A stretch of DNA of 64,000 nucleotides from Rathayibacter sp. VKM Ac-2856 (GCF_013205055.1 NZ_JABMLF010000001.1:1426001-1490000); one strand, 5' to 3'; positions 9,366-17,775 are shown, numbered from the stretch's first letter. Notes: generated by a model not told the origin, from the letters alone. A program made the numbers and translations.

Positions 9366-9389
9366 CATCCGCCCGCCATCTGGCGGATG
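9366..9389. promoter_or_regulatory. Short inverted repeat in divergent promoter region
   Basis: CATCCGCC (9366-9373) and GGCGGATG (9382-9389) form a perfect 8-bp inverted repeat with an 8-base spacer. It lies between the divergent ABC binding-protein gene and the RiPP precursor gene, so it may be an operator for either. No function is proven. Confidence 0.35.
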
Positions 9390-9415
9390 GCAGCGCCACC
9401 ACGACCTCCACGCGG

Positions 9416-9448
9416 ACGGGTGACCGAGCGCGGATCCCGGTCACCCGT
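9416..9448. promoter_or_regulatory. 10-bp inverted repeat upstream of RiPP precursor
   Basis: ACGGGTGACC (9416-9425) and GGTCACCCGT (9439-9448) are perfect 10-bp arms with a 13-base spacer, about 100 bases upstream of the precursor start at 9549. An operator for the cluster TetR protein or a 5'-leader hairpin are both possible; the sequence alone does not decide. Confidence 0.4.
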
Positions 9449-9548
9449 TCAACCGAGAGGCGGGCCCGACGGCGACCGGCGCAGAGTCGAGGAGACGCCT
9501 CGGGGATCGACCCGGGCGCGACGCGCACCGAGCGAAGGAGAAGAGACC

Positions 9549-9713
9549 ATGAATGAGAAGCACCTGACGGACGTCCGCGACCTGCCGATGACCGTGTTCG
9601 AGGTGGCGGACCAGGGCGGGGTCGTCGAGTCGCTCACCGCCGGTCACGGCATGAAGGAGCTCGCCGACTCCAACTGCGTCTGCTACATCTGCTGCGGCGG
9701 CCCTGCCGCCTGA
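9549..9713 (+). CDS. Thiopeptide-type RiPP precursor peptide (azole-modified)
   Basis: 54 residues from ATG 9549, with AAGGAG about 9 bases upstream. The leader contains LPMTVFEVAD and VVESLTAGHGM, which match the LPMDVFELAD and VESLTAGHGM blocks of thiomuracin/GE2270-type thiopeptide leaders as I remember them. The Cys-rich C-terminus reads SNCVCYICCGGPAA (41-54), close to the thiomuracin core SCNCFCYICCSCSSA but without the second Cys and without the Ser-rich tail. Cys43, 45, 48 and 49 are candidate thiazoles. Only one Ser remains, so the two-dehydroalanine cyclisation that makes a thiopeptide pyridine is not available. The modification operon lies just beyond, on the opposite strand, and converges on this gene. 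Confidence 0.9.
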   Translation: MNEKHLTDVRDLPMTVFEVADQGGVVESLTAGHGMKELADSNCVCYICCGGPAA

Positions 9714-9782
9714 CCGCCGAGTGCACGCCGCTCACCCCCTCGACGCGGCTCGCGAGCACGCGTCCCTCCGCGTGCCGCACCG

Positions 9783-9815
9783 GGCTCCCGTCCCGCTTCA
9801 CGCAGGACGGGAGCC
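9783..9815. terminator. Bidirectional hairpin terminator between precursor and TetR genes
   Basis: GGCTCCCGTCC (9783-9793) pairs perfectly with GGACGGGAGCC (9805-9815), loop 11 bases, followed by TTCT on the plus strand. It sits between the convergent precursor and TetR genes; the TetR stop codon lies in the loop. Confidence 0.7.
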
Positions 9816-10589
9816 TTCTGCCGTCCGCGGCGACGCCGGCGGAGGAGTGGTCCAGCGGCCCTCCGGGGAGACCGTCTCGGCGACCGCCGCCGCGTGCTCG
9901 GCGTGCCGATCGTGGGCGGGCTGCCCGAAGGACCGCTGCAGGACCGTGCCGAGCAGCCGGGCGCAGTCGCCGTCCCGGTCCGCGTCGCCGGCGCCCTCCG
10001 GCTGGAGCACGAAGCCGCCGATGACCGCCCCGATCGCCAGCCGACCGGACTCCGAGCGCGCGTCGCCGAGCACGAGGTGGTGCCGGCTGAGCGCTGCGAG
10101 GTAGCCCGGATCGGAGAGCCGGGAGACGAGCGAGAGCCCGAGCCGGTCGGGCGTCCCCGGCCGGGCGCCGCGCGTGCCGAGCACCGCGCCGTCTCCGCGG
10201 TTGTAGGCGCAGAGCAGCGGCACCGCCATGGTCCCGTGGAAGAGCATCGCCGCCGTGAGGCCGAAGGCGACCAGCTCCGGCCGGCGCAGGAGGGCCGCCC
10301 CGAGCTCGGCGTCGATCCGGCCCGCCTCGCGGAGGAGGACCGCGTCGAGGAGCTCGTCCTTGCTGCTCCAGTGCAGGTAGAGCGTGCCCTTGCCGACGTG
10401 CGCCGCGTCGGCCACGTCCTGCATGCAGACCTTGCGGTATCCCCAGCGGAGGACGAGATCGCGCATCGCGTCGAGGATGCGCTCTCGTCGCTGCGGGTCG
10501 GCGTGCTCGGGGCGATGCGGACGGGCGACCTCCGAGCCCCGGCGGAGACCCGGGTCGCTCCGCGCGGGTCCGCTCCCTGATGCGGACAT
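9798..10589 (-). CDS. TetR/AcrR family regulator of the azole-peptide cluster
   Basis: 263 residues from ATG 10589, which shares one base with the YcaO stop (TGATG); a GTG three bases upstream is an alternative. The DNA-binding helix-turn-helix is plain: RRERILDAMRDLVLRWGYRKV then DVADAAHVGKGTLYLHWSSKDEL (about 34-80). The C-terminal ligand domain is variable, and the last 30 residues are a Pro/Thr-rich tail. Being the last gene of the modification operon, it probably controls this cluster in response to the product or an intermediate. Confidence 0.88.
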   Translation of the reverse strand: MSASGSGPARSDPGLRRGSEVARPHRPEHADPQRRERILDAMRDLVLRWGYRKVCMQDVADAAHVGKGTLYLHWSSKDELLDAVLLREAGRIDAELGAALLRRPELVAFGLTAAMLFHGTMAVPLLCAYNRGDGAVLGTRGARPGTPDRLGLSLVSRLSDPGYLAALSRHHLVLGDARSESGRLAIGAVIGGFVLQPEGAGDADRDGDCARLLGTVLQRSFGQPAHDRHAEHAAAVAETVSPEGRWTTPPPASPRTAEGSRPA

Positions 10590-12475
10590 CACGGGAACGG
10601 GTGCGGGTCGGGGTTCAGCTCGGCCGGGAGCAGGTCGCGGTCGAGCCGGCCGAGGCGCCGTGGCAGCTCGAGGAGCCGGGGAAGCCCGTCGATCCGGCGG
10701 TTGCGGTGGCCGAACGTCATCGGCACGGCGCCCGGCACGAGCACCTTCACGCAGGCGAATCCCCCCACGCGGTGCTCCGGCGTGGTCTGGTCGACGACGA
10801 GGACCTCGCCGATCCGCTCGACCGCGGCGCGGAGGTCGACCGCCAGGTCGGCGGCGTCCGGGCGCACGCGGTCCGCTCCGCCGATGTCGTCGGCGCGGAT
10901 CGTCGGACCGCCGCGCAGGAAGTCGAGGCGGTGGCGGGCGTCCGGATGCGCGTCCAGGGCCGAGTGGTCGAGCATCGTCCGCACGGCGGAGGGGTCGCGC
11001 ACCATCGCCGCGGCGTGCGCCTCCTCGCCCGGGTAGCGCCGGAGGAGGTCCGCCAGGATCGGGCCGAGCTCGCTCAACGCGCCGAGCAGAGCGCGCTCGG
11101 GGTCCAGGCCCGCCCCGGCGGTGCAGAGCGCGGCCGGTCCGGAGTCACCCTGTCGCGTCGCCAGCAGCCACACCGCCGGGATGCCCCAGTCCGTCGTGAC
11201 ATCGAAGGCGGCGACGTCGTAGCCGGTGGCCGCGCTGATCGCCGCCGCCTGCGCCGCGACGAGCGGGTCGCGGCAGCTGGTCAGGTCGATGGCGGCGGGC
11301 GTGGTACGGGTGTACCAGGTGCAGAGGAACGCGTCGCGCTCGACCGTCTCCAGCAGGCCGTGCAGGGCGGCCTCCTCCCAGGAGGAGCCGAGCGCGCAGC
11401 CGTTCGAGACCTCGTAGTACGAGACCGGGTCGTCCCCGCGCAGTCGCTGCGAGAAGTAGTAGGCGAGGGCCTCGGGGACCAGGCGCGCGCGGCCCTCGGC
11501 GAAGGAGTGCGCCCAGACCCACTGGATCGGGACGTCCTCGTCGAACCGCCGGTAGCGGAAGGCCGGATCGTCGTAGGACTCGTCCGGATGCCGGCCGAAG
11601 ACGTCGGGATGCACGGCCTCGGCCGCGAGCTCCCGGAGGCGTCCGCGCACGGTCGACCGGCGCCCGCCCGGGGCGACTCCCCCGTAGCGCTCGAGCGCCT
11701 CCAGCACCGCGGTGACCTCGGCGGACCGGTAGTCGCGGCCGCGCCCGTAGCCGGGCTCGACCAGACCGTCCACGCGCATCGGCATCGGCGCGGCCGCCAT
11801 GATCAGCCCGCCCTCGTCCCCGCGGCGCGTGGCGGCGATCGTGCCGCAGAACGGATCGATGTAGAGGGAGCGGAGGGCGTCGGCCTCGCGGACGACGTCG
11901 CGGATCCGTGCGCCGAACGGAGCCGACTTCGGCTGCGGCGCGAGGACGTGCTGAGCGGCCGCGGCGGTGTCCTCCGGGAGGTCCCCGCAGAGCTCGCAGA
12001 GGGGCTCCGGGAGGAAGGCGCGGCTCTCCACCTCCAGGGCGTCGAGGCGGACCACCGCGACCCGGCGCTGAGCGCCCGCAGCCTCGCGCTCCCGGGCCAG
12101 GAGGCGCTCGAGCGCGACCGCCGCGACCTCGGCCGCCAGCTCGTCGAGCGCCTCGGGGCGCCGGCACTCGAGCTGCTCCGCGTACTCCGCCCGCAGCCGC
12201 AGCCGCCACGGCTCCGCGCCGCCCAGCCGTTCCCGCCGGAGCGCCAGGCAGCGCGGACAGCCCGGGATCCCGGGGCGGACGAGGGGCCCGATCACGATGC
12301 GGTTCACCTCGACGTGCACGGGCAGCCACGGGACGTCCGCCGCGGGACGACTCGGGATCCGCCAGGTGTCGGACGCCCGGACGGCGACACCGCTCGCCGC
12401 ACCGATGCCCGCCAGCGTGCGCTGGAGCAATCCGTCCTCAGGGGCGCCCGCCGTGTCGACCGCGCTGGTGCTCAC
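10589..12475 (-). CDS. YcaO-domain azoline cyclodehydratase (TbtG/TOMM type)
   Basis: 628 residues from GTG 12475, which overlaps the upstream stop (GTGA, 12472-12475). The N-terminal half has two CxxC pairs, CPRC (73-76) and CELC (160-163), the zinc tetrathiolate of fused cyclodehydratases. The YcaO domain follows: SAEVTAVLEALERYGG (251-266) and SNGCALGSSWEEAALHGLLETVERDAF near 357-383 carry the ATP-binding Glu/Arg motifs. The protein ends NPDPHPFP, the Pro-rich C-terminus of azoline-forming YcaO enzymes. The reaction is ATP-dependent cyclodehydration of Cys to thiazoline in the precursor core. It is co-encoded with the F-like protein and the dehydrogenase. Confidence 0.93.
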   Translation of the reverse strand: MSTSAVDTAGAPEDGLLQRTLAGIGAASGVAVRASDTWRIPSRPAADVPWLPVHVEVNRIVIGPLVRPGIPGCPRCLALRRERLGGAEPWRLRLRAEYAEQLECRRPEALDELAAEVAAVALERLLAREREAAGAQRRVAVVRLDALEVESRAFLPEPLCELCGDLPEDTAAAAQHVLAPQPKSAPFGARIRDVVREADALRSLYIDPFCGTIAATRRGDEGGLIMAAAPMPMRVDGLVEPGYGRGRDYRSAEVTAVLEALERYGGVAPGGRRSTVRGRLRELAAEAVHPDVFGRHPDESYDDPAFRYRRFDEDVPIQWVWAHSFAEGRARLVPEALAYYFSQRLRGDDPVSYYEVSNGCALGSSWEEAALHGLLETVERDAFLCTWYTRTTPAAIDLTSCRDPLVAAQAAAISAATGYDVAAFDVTTDWGIPAVWLLATRQGDSGPAALCTAGAGLDPERALLGALSELGPILADLLRRYPGEEAHAAAMVRDPSAVRTMLDHSALDAHPDARHRLDFLRGGPTIRADDIGGADRVRPDAADLAVDLRAAVERIGEVLVVDQTTPEHRVGGFACVKVLVPGAVPMTFGHRNRRIDGLPRLLELPRRLGRLDRDLLPAELNPDPHPFP

Positions 12476-13737
12476 GGCAGGATCACCACCTTCCGGACGA
12501 CGAGCCCGAGTCGCGCGACGACGGGGTCGTGGTCGAGGTCGACCACAACGGCTCGCGGATCGGAGGCGGGAGCTGCGTCGAGGGCGAGCCTCAGCGCCTC
12601 CTCCTCCGCGGCGGCGACCCCGAGGCCGCCGGTCGCCGGCTCGGCGTCCGAGCAGCGGAGGGCGAGGGAGACCGGGACCCGGACGGTCGCGCTGTCGGCC
12701 AGCCGACGGCCCGGCACGGTGTGCTCCGCGGGCGCGGCGACGATGTCGCGGACCGCCGCGCGCAGCTGCTCGGGCGTCGCGGTCGGCGCGGCGACGGCGC
12801 GTCCTGCGGCGTCGAGCACCCGGCGCGGATCGAGGACCGACTCCGCGCGGACCGCGAGCGCCCGGCGCACGGTGTCCGCCCGTGCCTCGGCGAAGTCCGC
12901 GCCCTCGCCGACGACCTCGACGTCGCGCCGGTCGACGACCGCGTCGCAGGAGACGAGGGCTCGGGAGTGGTGACGCGGCACCTGCGGCAGGTCCGCCTCC
13001 TCGATCAGCCGGACGACCCCGAAGTCGGGATCGACGATCGTCATCGCGCGCTCCTCGAACGGACCGGTCGCCTCCGGCTGCCCGGCCTGCCACGGGTGCG
13101 GGCTGATCCGGGTGAGCGCGGTCCCGTCCGCCGTCACCGTCCTCGCCCGCCACGGATCCGTGCGACCGGACGCGGCCCGACGGACCAGCTGGGCGACGGC
13201 GAGCCGGAGCACGTCCTCCTCGGGCCTGCCCGCCGCGACCCCGCGCTCCGCCACGGCCACCAGCACCGGGAGCAGCTCGGCCCCGATCGCCGGGCCGACG
13301 ACGAGCGCAGCACCCTCGCGAAGCAGCACCGCCCCGTACGTCCGCTCCGGGTGCTCGCGGACCTCGTCGATCAGCCACCGCCCCTCGACCGGACCGACGG
13401 CGAGCCAGGACTCGGGGAGTGCGGTGCCGCTCCGCGCCATCGCGCGCTGCAGGAGCTCCGTCTCGCCGAGGAGGCGGACGCGACCGGCGACGGGAACCTC
13501 GCGCAGGAGGCCGAGACGCAGCATCGCGCTCCGCACGCGCCGGACCTGGTCGGCCCGGGCGGGATCGAGTGAGCGCGCCCGCTCCTCGACGTCGTCCCCC
13601 GCGAGGACCCAGGCAGCGATCACGCGGATCCAGCCCGCGACCTCGCCGGTGAGCTCGATGTCGCCGACGGCGGTGATGCCGTACGTCCGGCCCTCGTGGT
13701 CGATCACGCAGGCGCTGGTGTCCACGGTGAGCGTCAT
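12472..13737 (-). CDS. Leader-binding (RRE / ocin-ThiF-like) partner of the cyclodehydratase
   Basis: 421 residues; the ATG at 13737 overlaps the dehydrogenase stop (ATGA, 13734-13737). The N-terminus (VDTSACVIDHEGRTYGITA, then EVAGWIRVIAAWVLAGDDVEE and VRSAMLRLGLLREV) looks like a small winged-helix RiPP recognition element. The central part ('DPWRARTVTADG', 'DPDFGVVRLIEEADLPQVP') and C-terminus resemble the F-protein of thiopeptide clusters (TbtF-like), which delivers the leader peptide to the YcaO enzyme. No zinc ligands or ATP motif were seen. The assignment rests mainly on position between dehydrogenase and YcaO plus the RRE-like start. Confidence 0.75.
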   Translation of the reverse strand: MTLTVDTSACVIDHEGRTYGITAVGDIELTGEVAGWIRVIAAWVLAGDDVEERARSLDPARADQVRRVRSAMLRLGLLREVPVAGRVRLLGETELLQRAMARSGTALPESWLAVGPVEGRWLIDEVREHPERTYGAVLLREGAALVVGPAIGAELLPVLVAVAERGVAAGRPEEDVLRLAVAQLVRRAASGRTDPWRARTVTADGTALTRISPHPWQAGQPEATGPFEERAMTIVDPDFGVVRLIEEADLPQVPRHHSRALVSCDAVVDRRDVEVVGEGADFAEARADTVRRALAVRAESVLDPRRVLDAAGRAVAAPTATPEQLRAAVRDIVAAPAEHTVPGRRLADSATVRVPVSLALRCSDAEPATGGLGVAAAEEEALRLALDAAPASDPRAVVVDLDHDPVVARLGLVVRKVVILP

Positions 13738-15071
13738 CGTGTCACCGCCGCCACCGGTCGCGGACTCGACCCGACGATGAACTGGCCCACGCTGCACTCG
13801 AGGAGCGGGTCGCGACCGGTCGCCTCGGCGAAGGCGACGGGGTCGTCGGTGCCGAGCGGGCAGCCCGCCAGCCCCATCGCGCTGCACGCCCCGGCGAGGG
13901 CCTGGTAGAGGACCCCGGTGTCCTTCAGCACGAGCTCGAACCCCATCTTCTGGTACTTCCCCATCACGCGGCCGACACGCGCGGAGACGACGATCAGCAC
14001 CTGCGGAGCGACCCCCGTCGCCGCGACCCCGCTCGCGACCTGGACCATCCGGCGCACGGCGGGAGCGCCGATGCCGCACACCTCCTCCAGCTCGTGGCGG
14101 TGCGCGTCGTAGTGGTAGAAGGCCGGCTCGAGCCCGGCGCAGCGCGAGACGGCCAGGTACAGCTCGAGCTCCGCGAGCGAGCCGCCGGACGGACGCGGCG
14201 AGTTGACCACCTCCGTCCCGTGGTCGACGCGCACCCCGCGGACCCGGGCCGTCCGGTACAGGAGCTCGCCGAGCTCGGCGACGTCGATCGGCGCGGCGTC
14301 GTCGTGCTCGCGGAGGGACGCCCGGCACTCGACGACCTCGGCGTAGGGCGGGTCGCTCGCGCGCAGGGCGGCGAGATCGACCGGGGGGAGGGCGACGCGG
14401 CGGCCGCCGAACGAGACCGGGGCGGCGCGCTCCGGGGCGAAGCCCGCCGTCCCGCCCCACCAGGTGCCGCCGAAGTCGTCGGCCGGGCCGCGGTGGCCCT
14501 GCCGGCTGCGGTCGTGGAAGAGCAGCTCGTGCGGTGCCCACTGCCGGTAGCGGAACTCGGTGTCCTCCGGGCCGCCCGGCAGCGCGAGGAACCCGTGCCG
14601 ACGCAGCTCGCGGCGCAGGGCGGCTGCGAGACCGCCGGTGCCCGAGAGCGCGTCGGCGAGCAGCGACCGCCGGTGCAGCACGATCTCGGCGCTGGCCAGC
14701 GGGGACTCGACGAGCAGGTCGGCGCCGTCGCGGCGGATCACGGCGAACCGCGAGAGGTCGAGGTCGGCGGACGATGCAGCAGCGGGCTCGACCGCGGCCC
14801 GCAGCGGACGGACGGCGAAGCCGGAACCGTCGTCGTCCTCGAACTCCTGGACGAGCCAGCCGTCCTCGCGCAGTCGGGCAGTCACGGGATCGTCGACACC
14901 GCCCGGCCCGCCCTCGACGAGCTGCCGGAGTCGCGCATCGACCGCCGCGCCGTCGCCGAGCGCCAGTGCTCGCGGCCACGCCATCACGGTGACGCCGCTG
15001 CCGTCCCGTGTCGCGTACACCCCCGGTCGCAGGCGCTCAGTGCGAGGTCCCGGCACGTTCTCGTCGCTCAT
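13734..15071 (-). CDS. SagB/McbC-type FMN azoline dehydrogenase
   Basis: 445 residues from ATG 15071, with GAAGGAG 5 bases upstream. The C-terminal half is a nitroreductase-fold SagB domain: VVECRASLREHDDAAPIDVAELGELLYRTARVRG cut into the usual R-S-R-R-like FMN-binding start, later FELVLKDTGVLYQALAGACSAMGLAGCPLG. The N-terminal half, like many SagB proteins, is an extra domain of unclear role. The enzyme oxidises thiazolines to thiazoles with FMN. It is the first gene of the dehydrogenase, F-protein, YcaO, TetR operon and matches TbtE in role. Confidence 0.9.
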   Translation of the reverse strand: MSDENVPGPRTERLRPGVYATRDGSGVTVMAWPRALALGDGAAVDARLRQLVEGGPGGVDDPVTARLREDGWLVQEFEDDDGSGFAVRPLRAAVEPAAASSADLDLSRFAVIRRDGADLLVESPLASAEIVLHRRSLLADALSGTGGLAAALRRELRRHGFLALPGGPEDTEFRYRQWAPHELLFHDRSRQGHRGPADDFGGTWWGGTAGFAPERAAPVSFGGRRVALPPVDLAALRASDPPYAEVVECRASLREHDDAAPIDVAELGELLYRTARVRGVRVDHGTEVVNSPRPSGGSLAELELYLAVSRCAGLEPAFYHYDAHRHELEEVCGIGAPAVRRMVQVASGVAATGVAPQVLIVVSARVGRVMGKYQKMGFELVLKDTGVLYQALAGACSAMGLAGCPLGTDDPVAFAEATGRDPLLECSVGQFIVGSSPRPVAAVTR

Positions 15072-15136
15072 GACGGCTCCTTCTCGATCGAGAGAGGGCG
15101 ACCCGCGGATCAGAGGTGCGTCTCGGCGCAGACGGC

Positions 15137-15155
15137 CTGTCTCGAATATCGACAG
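15137..15155. promoter_or_regulatory. Candidate operator/promoter of the azole-peptide operon
   Basis: CTGTCTCGAATATCGACAG contains two nested inverted repeats (CTGTC...GACAG, and TCGA-ATA-TCGA) and is the only AT-rich spot in the 5' region, about 65 bases upstream of the dehydrogenase start. It could be the TetR operator overlapping the promoter. This is inference from symmetry and position. Confidence 0.35.
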
Positions 15156-15310
15156 AACGTCACTTTAGCGTCCGGGCCCGACGGCGAGGTCGCTGCGCGC
15201 CAGGGACACGCAGCAGGCCCTCCGTGCTGATCGAGCAGCCCGCGCAGGGGGGCGCAGGGGGATTCACCCGCAGCAGAAGGACGACTGTGCCGACCCACCC
15301 TGCTGATGAC

Positions 15311-15353
15311 GGTGGGTCTCGATACGCCCCTGCGGGGCTACTCGACCAGCATG
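15311..15353 (+). repeat. Dispersed palindromic repeat, copy 1
   Basis: Starts GGTGGGTCTCGATACGCCCC and ends TACTCGACCAGCATG; the centre (CGCCCC-TGC-GGGGC) is a hairpin flanked by TCGA. Same family as the copies at 21.3-21.6, 26.0 and 59.2 kb. Confidence 0.85.
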
Positions 15354-15504
15354 CGCGTCCCTGTGGGCGGCTCAGCCCGCCTGCGCACCCCTCCGGGTGA
15401 CTCGACCAGCATGCGCGTCCCTGCGGGCTGCTCGGCCGGCATGACGGGAGGATCTCGTTCTCGTCCTCGTCGCCGGAGGGGACGGCGTCGACGCTCGATC
15501 GCGG

Positions 15505-15592
15505 TGGCGGAGGGCTAGGGATTCGAACCCTAGAGACATCTCTGCCCACCAGTTTTCAAGACTGGCTCCATCGGCCGCTCGGACAGCCCTCC
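15505..15592 (-). tRNA. tRNA-Ser (anticodon UGA)
   Basis: On the minus strand the sequence begins GGAGGGCTGTCCGAGCGGCC and ends with TAGCCCTCC, a G discriminator and an encoded CCA. The acceptor stem closes perfectly, the anticodon loop reads CTTGAAA (anticodon TGA), a long variable arm is present as expected for a class II serine tRNA, and the T loop contains GGTTCGAATCC. The seryl-tRNA synthetase gene lies 0.9 kb away. Confidence 0.97.
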
Positions 15593-15685
15593 CTGCCGCT
15601 CCCCGCGGGGAGAGACAGTCGATGGTAACCGACGGTCGCGCAGTGGCGGGCGGCGTGGCGTCGGGCCGGCGACCGCCGCGCGACG

Positions 15686-16507
15686 TCAGCGCAGCGCGGA
15701 GAGCGCGACGGCGACGCCGTCCTCGTGCACGCCGGGGAGGATCTCGGAGGCGACCGCGAGCACCTCGGCGGGCGCCTGGCCCATCGCGAGGCCCGCGCCG
15801 TGCTCGGCGGCCCAGGTGAGCATCTCGATGTCGTTGCGGCCGTCGCCGAGCGCGACCACGTCGCTCCGCTCGATGCCGAGGCGGTTGCGGACGAGCTCCA
15901 GGGCCGTCGACTTGTTGACGCCGTGCGGGGCGATGTCGAGCCAGGCGGTCCAGCCGATCGCGTAGCTGACCTGGTGCAGGCCCATCCGCTCGACGAGCTC
16001 GGTGAACTCCTCGATGCCGGTCTCGGGCGAGATGACGACGACGCGGGTGGACTGCGTGCCGAGCAGCTCCTCGAACGGGACGCGCAGGGTCTCGGCGCCC
16101 ATCACCGCGCCGCCCGGGAACGCCTCGGTGTAGGAGAAGGCGCCCTCGGCGTCCTCGATCGCGTAGTGCGCGTCCGGCAGGTGCCGGCGGATCGTCTCGA
16201 GGACGTCCGTCGGGTCGAAGGTCTCGACGACGTCGGGGCGGTAGCCGCCCTCGGCCTCGGGGTCACGGCGGAGGGTGACGGCGCCGTTGCAGCAGACGAC
16301 GAACTCCGGGGCGATGCCCAGGCGCGCGATGACCGGCAGCGTCGTCGACGGCGAGCGGCCGGTGGCGAGCATGACCTCGTCGCCCTGCGCGACGACGCGG
16401 CCGATGGCCTCGATCACGGCGTCGGTGATGGTGCCGTCCTCGTGCATGACGGTGCCGTCGATGTCGAGCGCGACGAGGCGGCGGCCGGCGGGGCGCTCCG
16501 CGCTCAT
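15686..16507 (-). CDS. HAD-IIB (Cof-type) family hydrolase
   Basis: 273 residues. Motif I is [13 protein letters not shown] (nucleophile Asp near residue 14), motif II LATGRS, motif [12 protein letters not shown] near the C-terminus, with the type IIB cap between them. Cof-type enzymes dephosphorylate sugar phosphates, FMN or similar small substrates. Its ATG at 16507 overlaps the serS stop (16504-16507), so it is translated with serS; the pairing is typical of relatives but gives no substrate. Confidence 0.9.
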   Translation of the reverse strand: MSAERPAGRRLVALDIDGTVMHEDGTITDAVIEAIGRVVAQGDEVMLATGRSPSTTLPVIARLGIAPEFVVCCNGAVTLRRDPEAEGGYRPDVVETFDPTDVLETIRRHLPDAHYAIEDAEGAFSYTEAFPGGAVMGAETLRVPFEELLGTQSTRVVVISPETGIEEFTELVERMGLHQVSYAIGWTAWLDIAPHGVNKSTALELVRNRLGIERSDVVALGDGRNDIEMLTWAAEHGAGLAMGQAPAEVLAVASEILPGVHEDGVAVALSALR

Positions 16508-17775
16508 GCGGTGCGGACCGGCTCGAGGACCTCGAGGCCGCCCAGGTGCGGGCGCAGCGCCTCGGGGACGAGCACCGAGCCGTCGGCCTGCTGGTGGGTC
16601 TCGAGCAGCGCGACGATCCAGCGGGTGGTCGCGAGCGTGCCGTTCAGGGTGGCGACGGGCGCCGTCTTCCCGGACTCGGTGCGGTAGCGGGTGTCGAGGC
16701 GGCGGGCCTGGAAGGTGGTGCAGTTCGAGGTCGAGGTGAGCTCGCGGTACGCGTCCTGGGTGGGCACCCAGGCCTCGACGTCGAACTTGCGGGCGGCGCT
16801 CTGGCCGAGGTCTCCCGCGGCGACGTCGATCACGCGGTAGTGCAGGCCGAGGCTCTGCAGCACGCCCTCCTGGTGGGCGAGCAGGCGCGCGTGCTCCGCC
16901 TCCGCGTCCTCGGGCAGCGTGTAGACGAACATCTCGAGCTTGTTGAACTGGTGCACGCGGATGATGCCGCGGGTGTCGCGCCCGCCCGAGCCGGCCTCGC
17001 GGCGGTAGCAGGTGCTCCAGCCGGCGTAGCGCTTGGGCCCGCCCGCGAGGTCGAGGATCTCATCGGCGTGGTAGCCGGCGAGCGCCACCTCGCTGGTGCC
17101 GGTGAGGTAGAGGTCGTCGTCGCGGAGGCGGTACACCTCGTCGTCGTGCTCGCCGAGGAAGCCGGTGCCGTCCATGATCTCGGGGCGCACGAGCGTCGGC
17201 GTGATCAGCGGGGTGAAGCCGGCCTCGAGGGCGCGCTCCAGGCCGAGGTTCATCAGGGCGATCTCGAGGCGGGCGACGAGGCCCTTGAGGAAGTAGAAGC
17301 GCGCGCCGCTGACCTTCGCGCCGCGCTGCATGTCGATGCCGTCGAGCAGCTCGCCGATCTCGAGGTGGTCGCGGGGCGCGAAGCCGAAGACGGGGCGCTC
17401 GCCGACGGTGCGCACCAGCTCGAACTTGTCCTCGCCGCCGGCCGGGACGCCATCGATGATCGGGTTGGCCAGCCGCTTCACCAGAGCGCCGAAGCGCTCG
17501 TCGGCCTCCGCGGCCTCCTGCTGCGCCTGCTTGGCGGCGGCGGCGAGGCGCTGGGCCTCGGCGACCAGGGCCGCCTTCTCGTCCTTCGGCGCCTTCGCGA
17601 CGGTCTTGCCGAAGGCGTTCTGCTCGGCGCGGAGGCGCTCGGCCTCGGTGATCGCGGACCGGCGGACGCGGTCGGCCTCGAGGGCCTCGTCGACGAGCTC
17701 GACGGAGTCGCCGCGCGCCTGCTGCGAGCGCTTGAGGACGTCCGGGTTCTCGCGGAGAAGTACGGGATCAATCAC
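16504..17775 (-). CDS. serS: Serine--tRNA ligase
   Basis: 423 residues from GTG 17775 (reads [22 protein letters not shown]). The N-terminal coiled-coil arm (about 25-110, rich in Ala, Glu, Lys) binds the long variable arm of tRNA-Ser. Class II motifs follow: [20 protein letters not shown], motif 2 [28 protein letters not shown] and motif 3 [17 protein letters not shown]. The enzyme charges tRNA-Ser (and tRNA-Sec where present) in the cytosol. A downstream HAD gene is translationally coupled. Confidence 0.97.
   Translation of the reverse strand: MIDPVLLRENPDVLKRSQQARGDSVELVDEALEADRVRRSAITEAERLRAEQNAFGKTVAKAPKDEKAALVAEAQRLAAAAKQAQQEAAEADERFGALVKRLANPIIDGVPAGGEDKFELVRTVGERPVFGFAPRDHLEIGELLDGIDMQRGAKVSGARFYFLKGLVARLEIALMNLGLERALEAGFTPLITPTLVRPEIMDGTGFLGEHDDEVYRLRDDDLYLTGTSEVALAGYHADEILDLAGGPKRYAGWSTCYRREAGSGGRDTRGIIRVHQFNKLEMFVYTLPEDAEAEHARLLAHQEGVLQSLGLHYRVIDVAAGDLGQSAARKFDVEAWVPTQDAYRELTSTSNCTTFQARRLDTRYRTESGKTAPVATLNGTLATTRWIVALLETHQQADGSVLVPEALRPHLGGLEVLEPVRTA

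Larger units (their letters stand above)
15072..15504. other. Gene-free spacer: operon promoter region, palindromic repeat and repeat remnants
   Basis: No convincing gene was seen. The left end holds the promoter region of the azole-peptide operon, with the AT-richer TCGAATATCGA. The right half holds one full copy of the dispersed palindromic repeat (15311-15353) and two decayed tails of it (15391-15413 and 15421-15443, each ending CGACCAGCATG or GGCCGGCATG). Confidence 0.6.

Noticed and set aside
9156-9548. Extension of the RiPP precursor frame upstream of 9549
   Set aside because: The upstream part is low-complexity Arg/Pro/Gly and overlaps the divergent gene's start; ATG 9549 has a good ribosome site and begins exactly where the known leader family begins.
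9549-15071. A complete thiopeptide (pyridine-containing) cluster
   Set aside because: No dehydratase or pyridine synthase gene, and the core has a single Ser, so the defining macrocycle cannot be formed from what is in the window.
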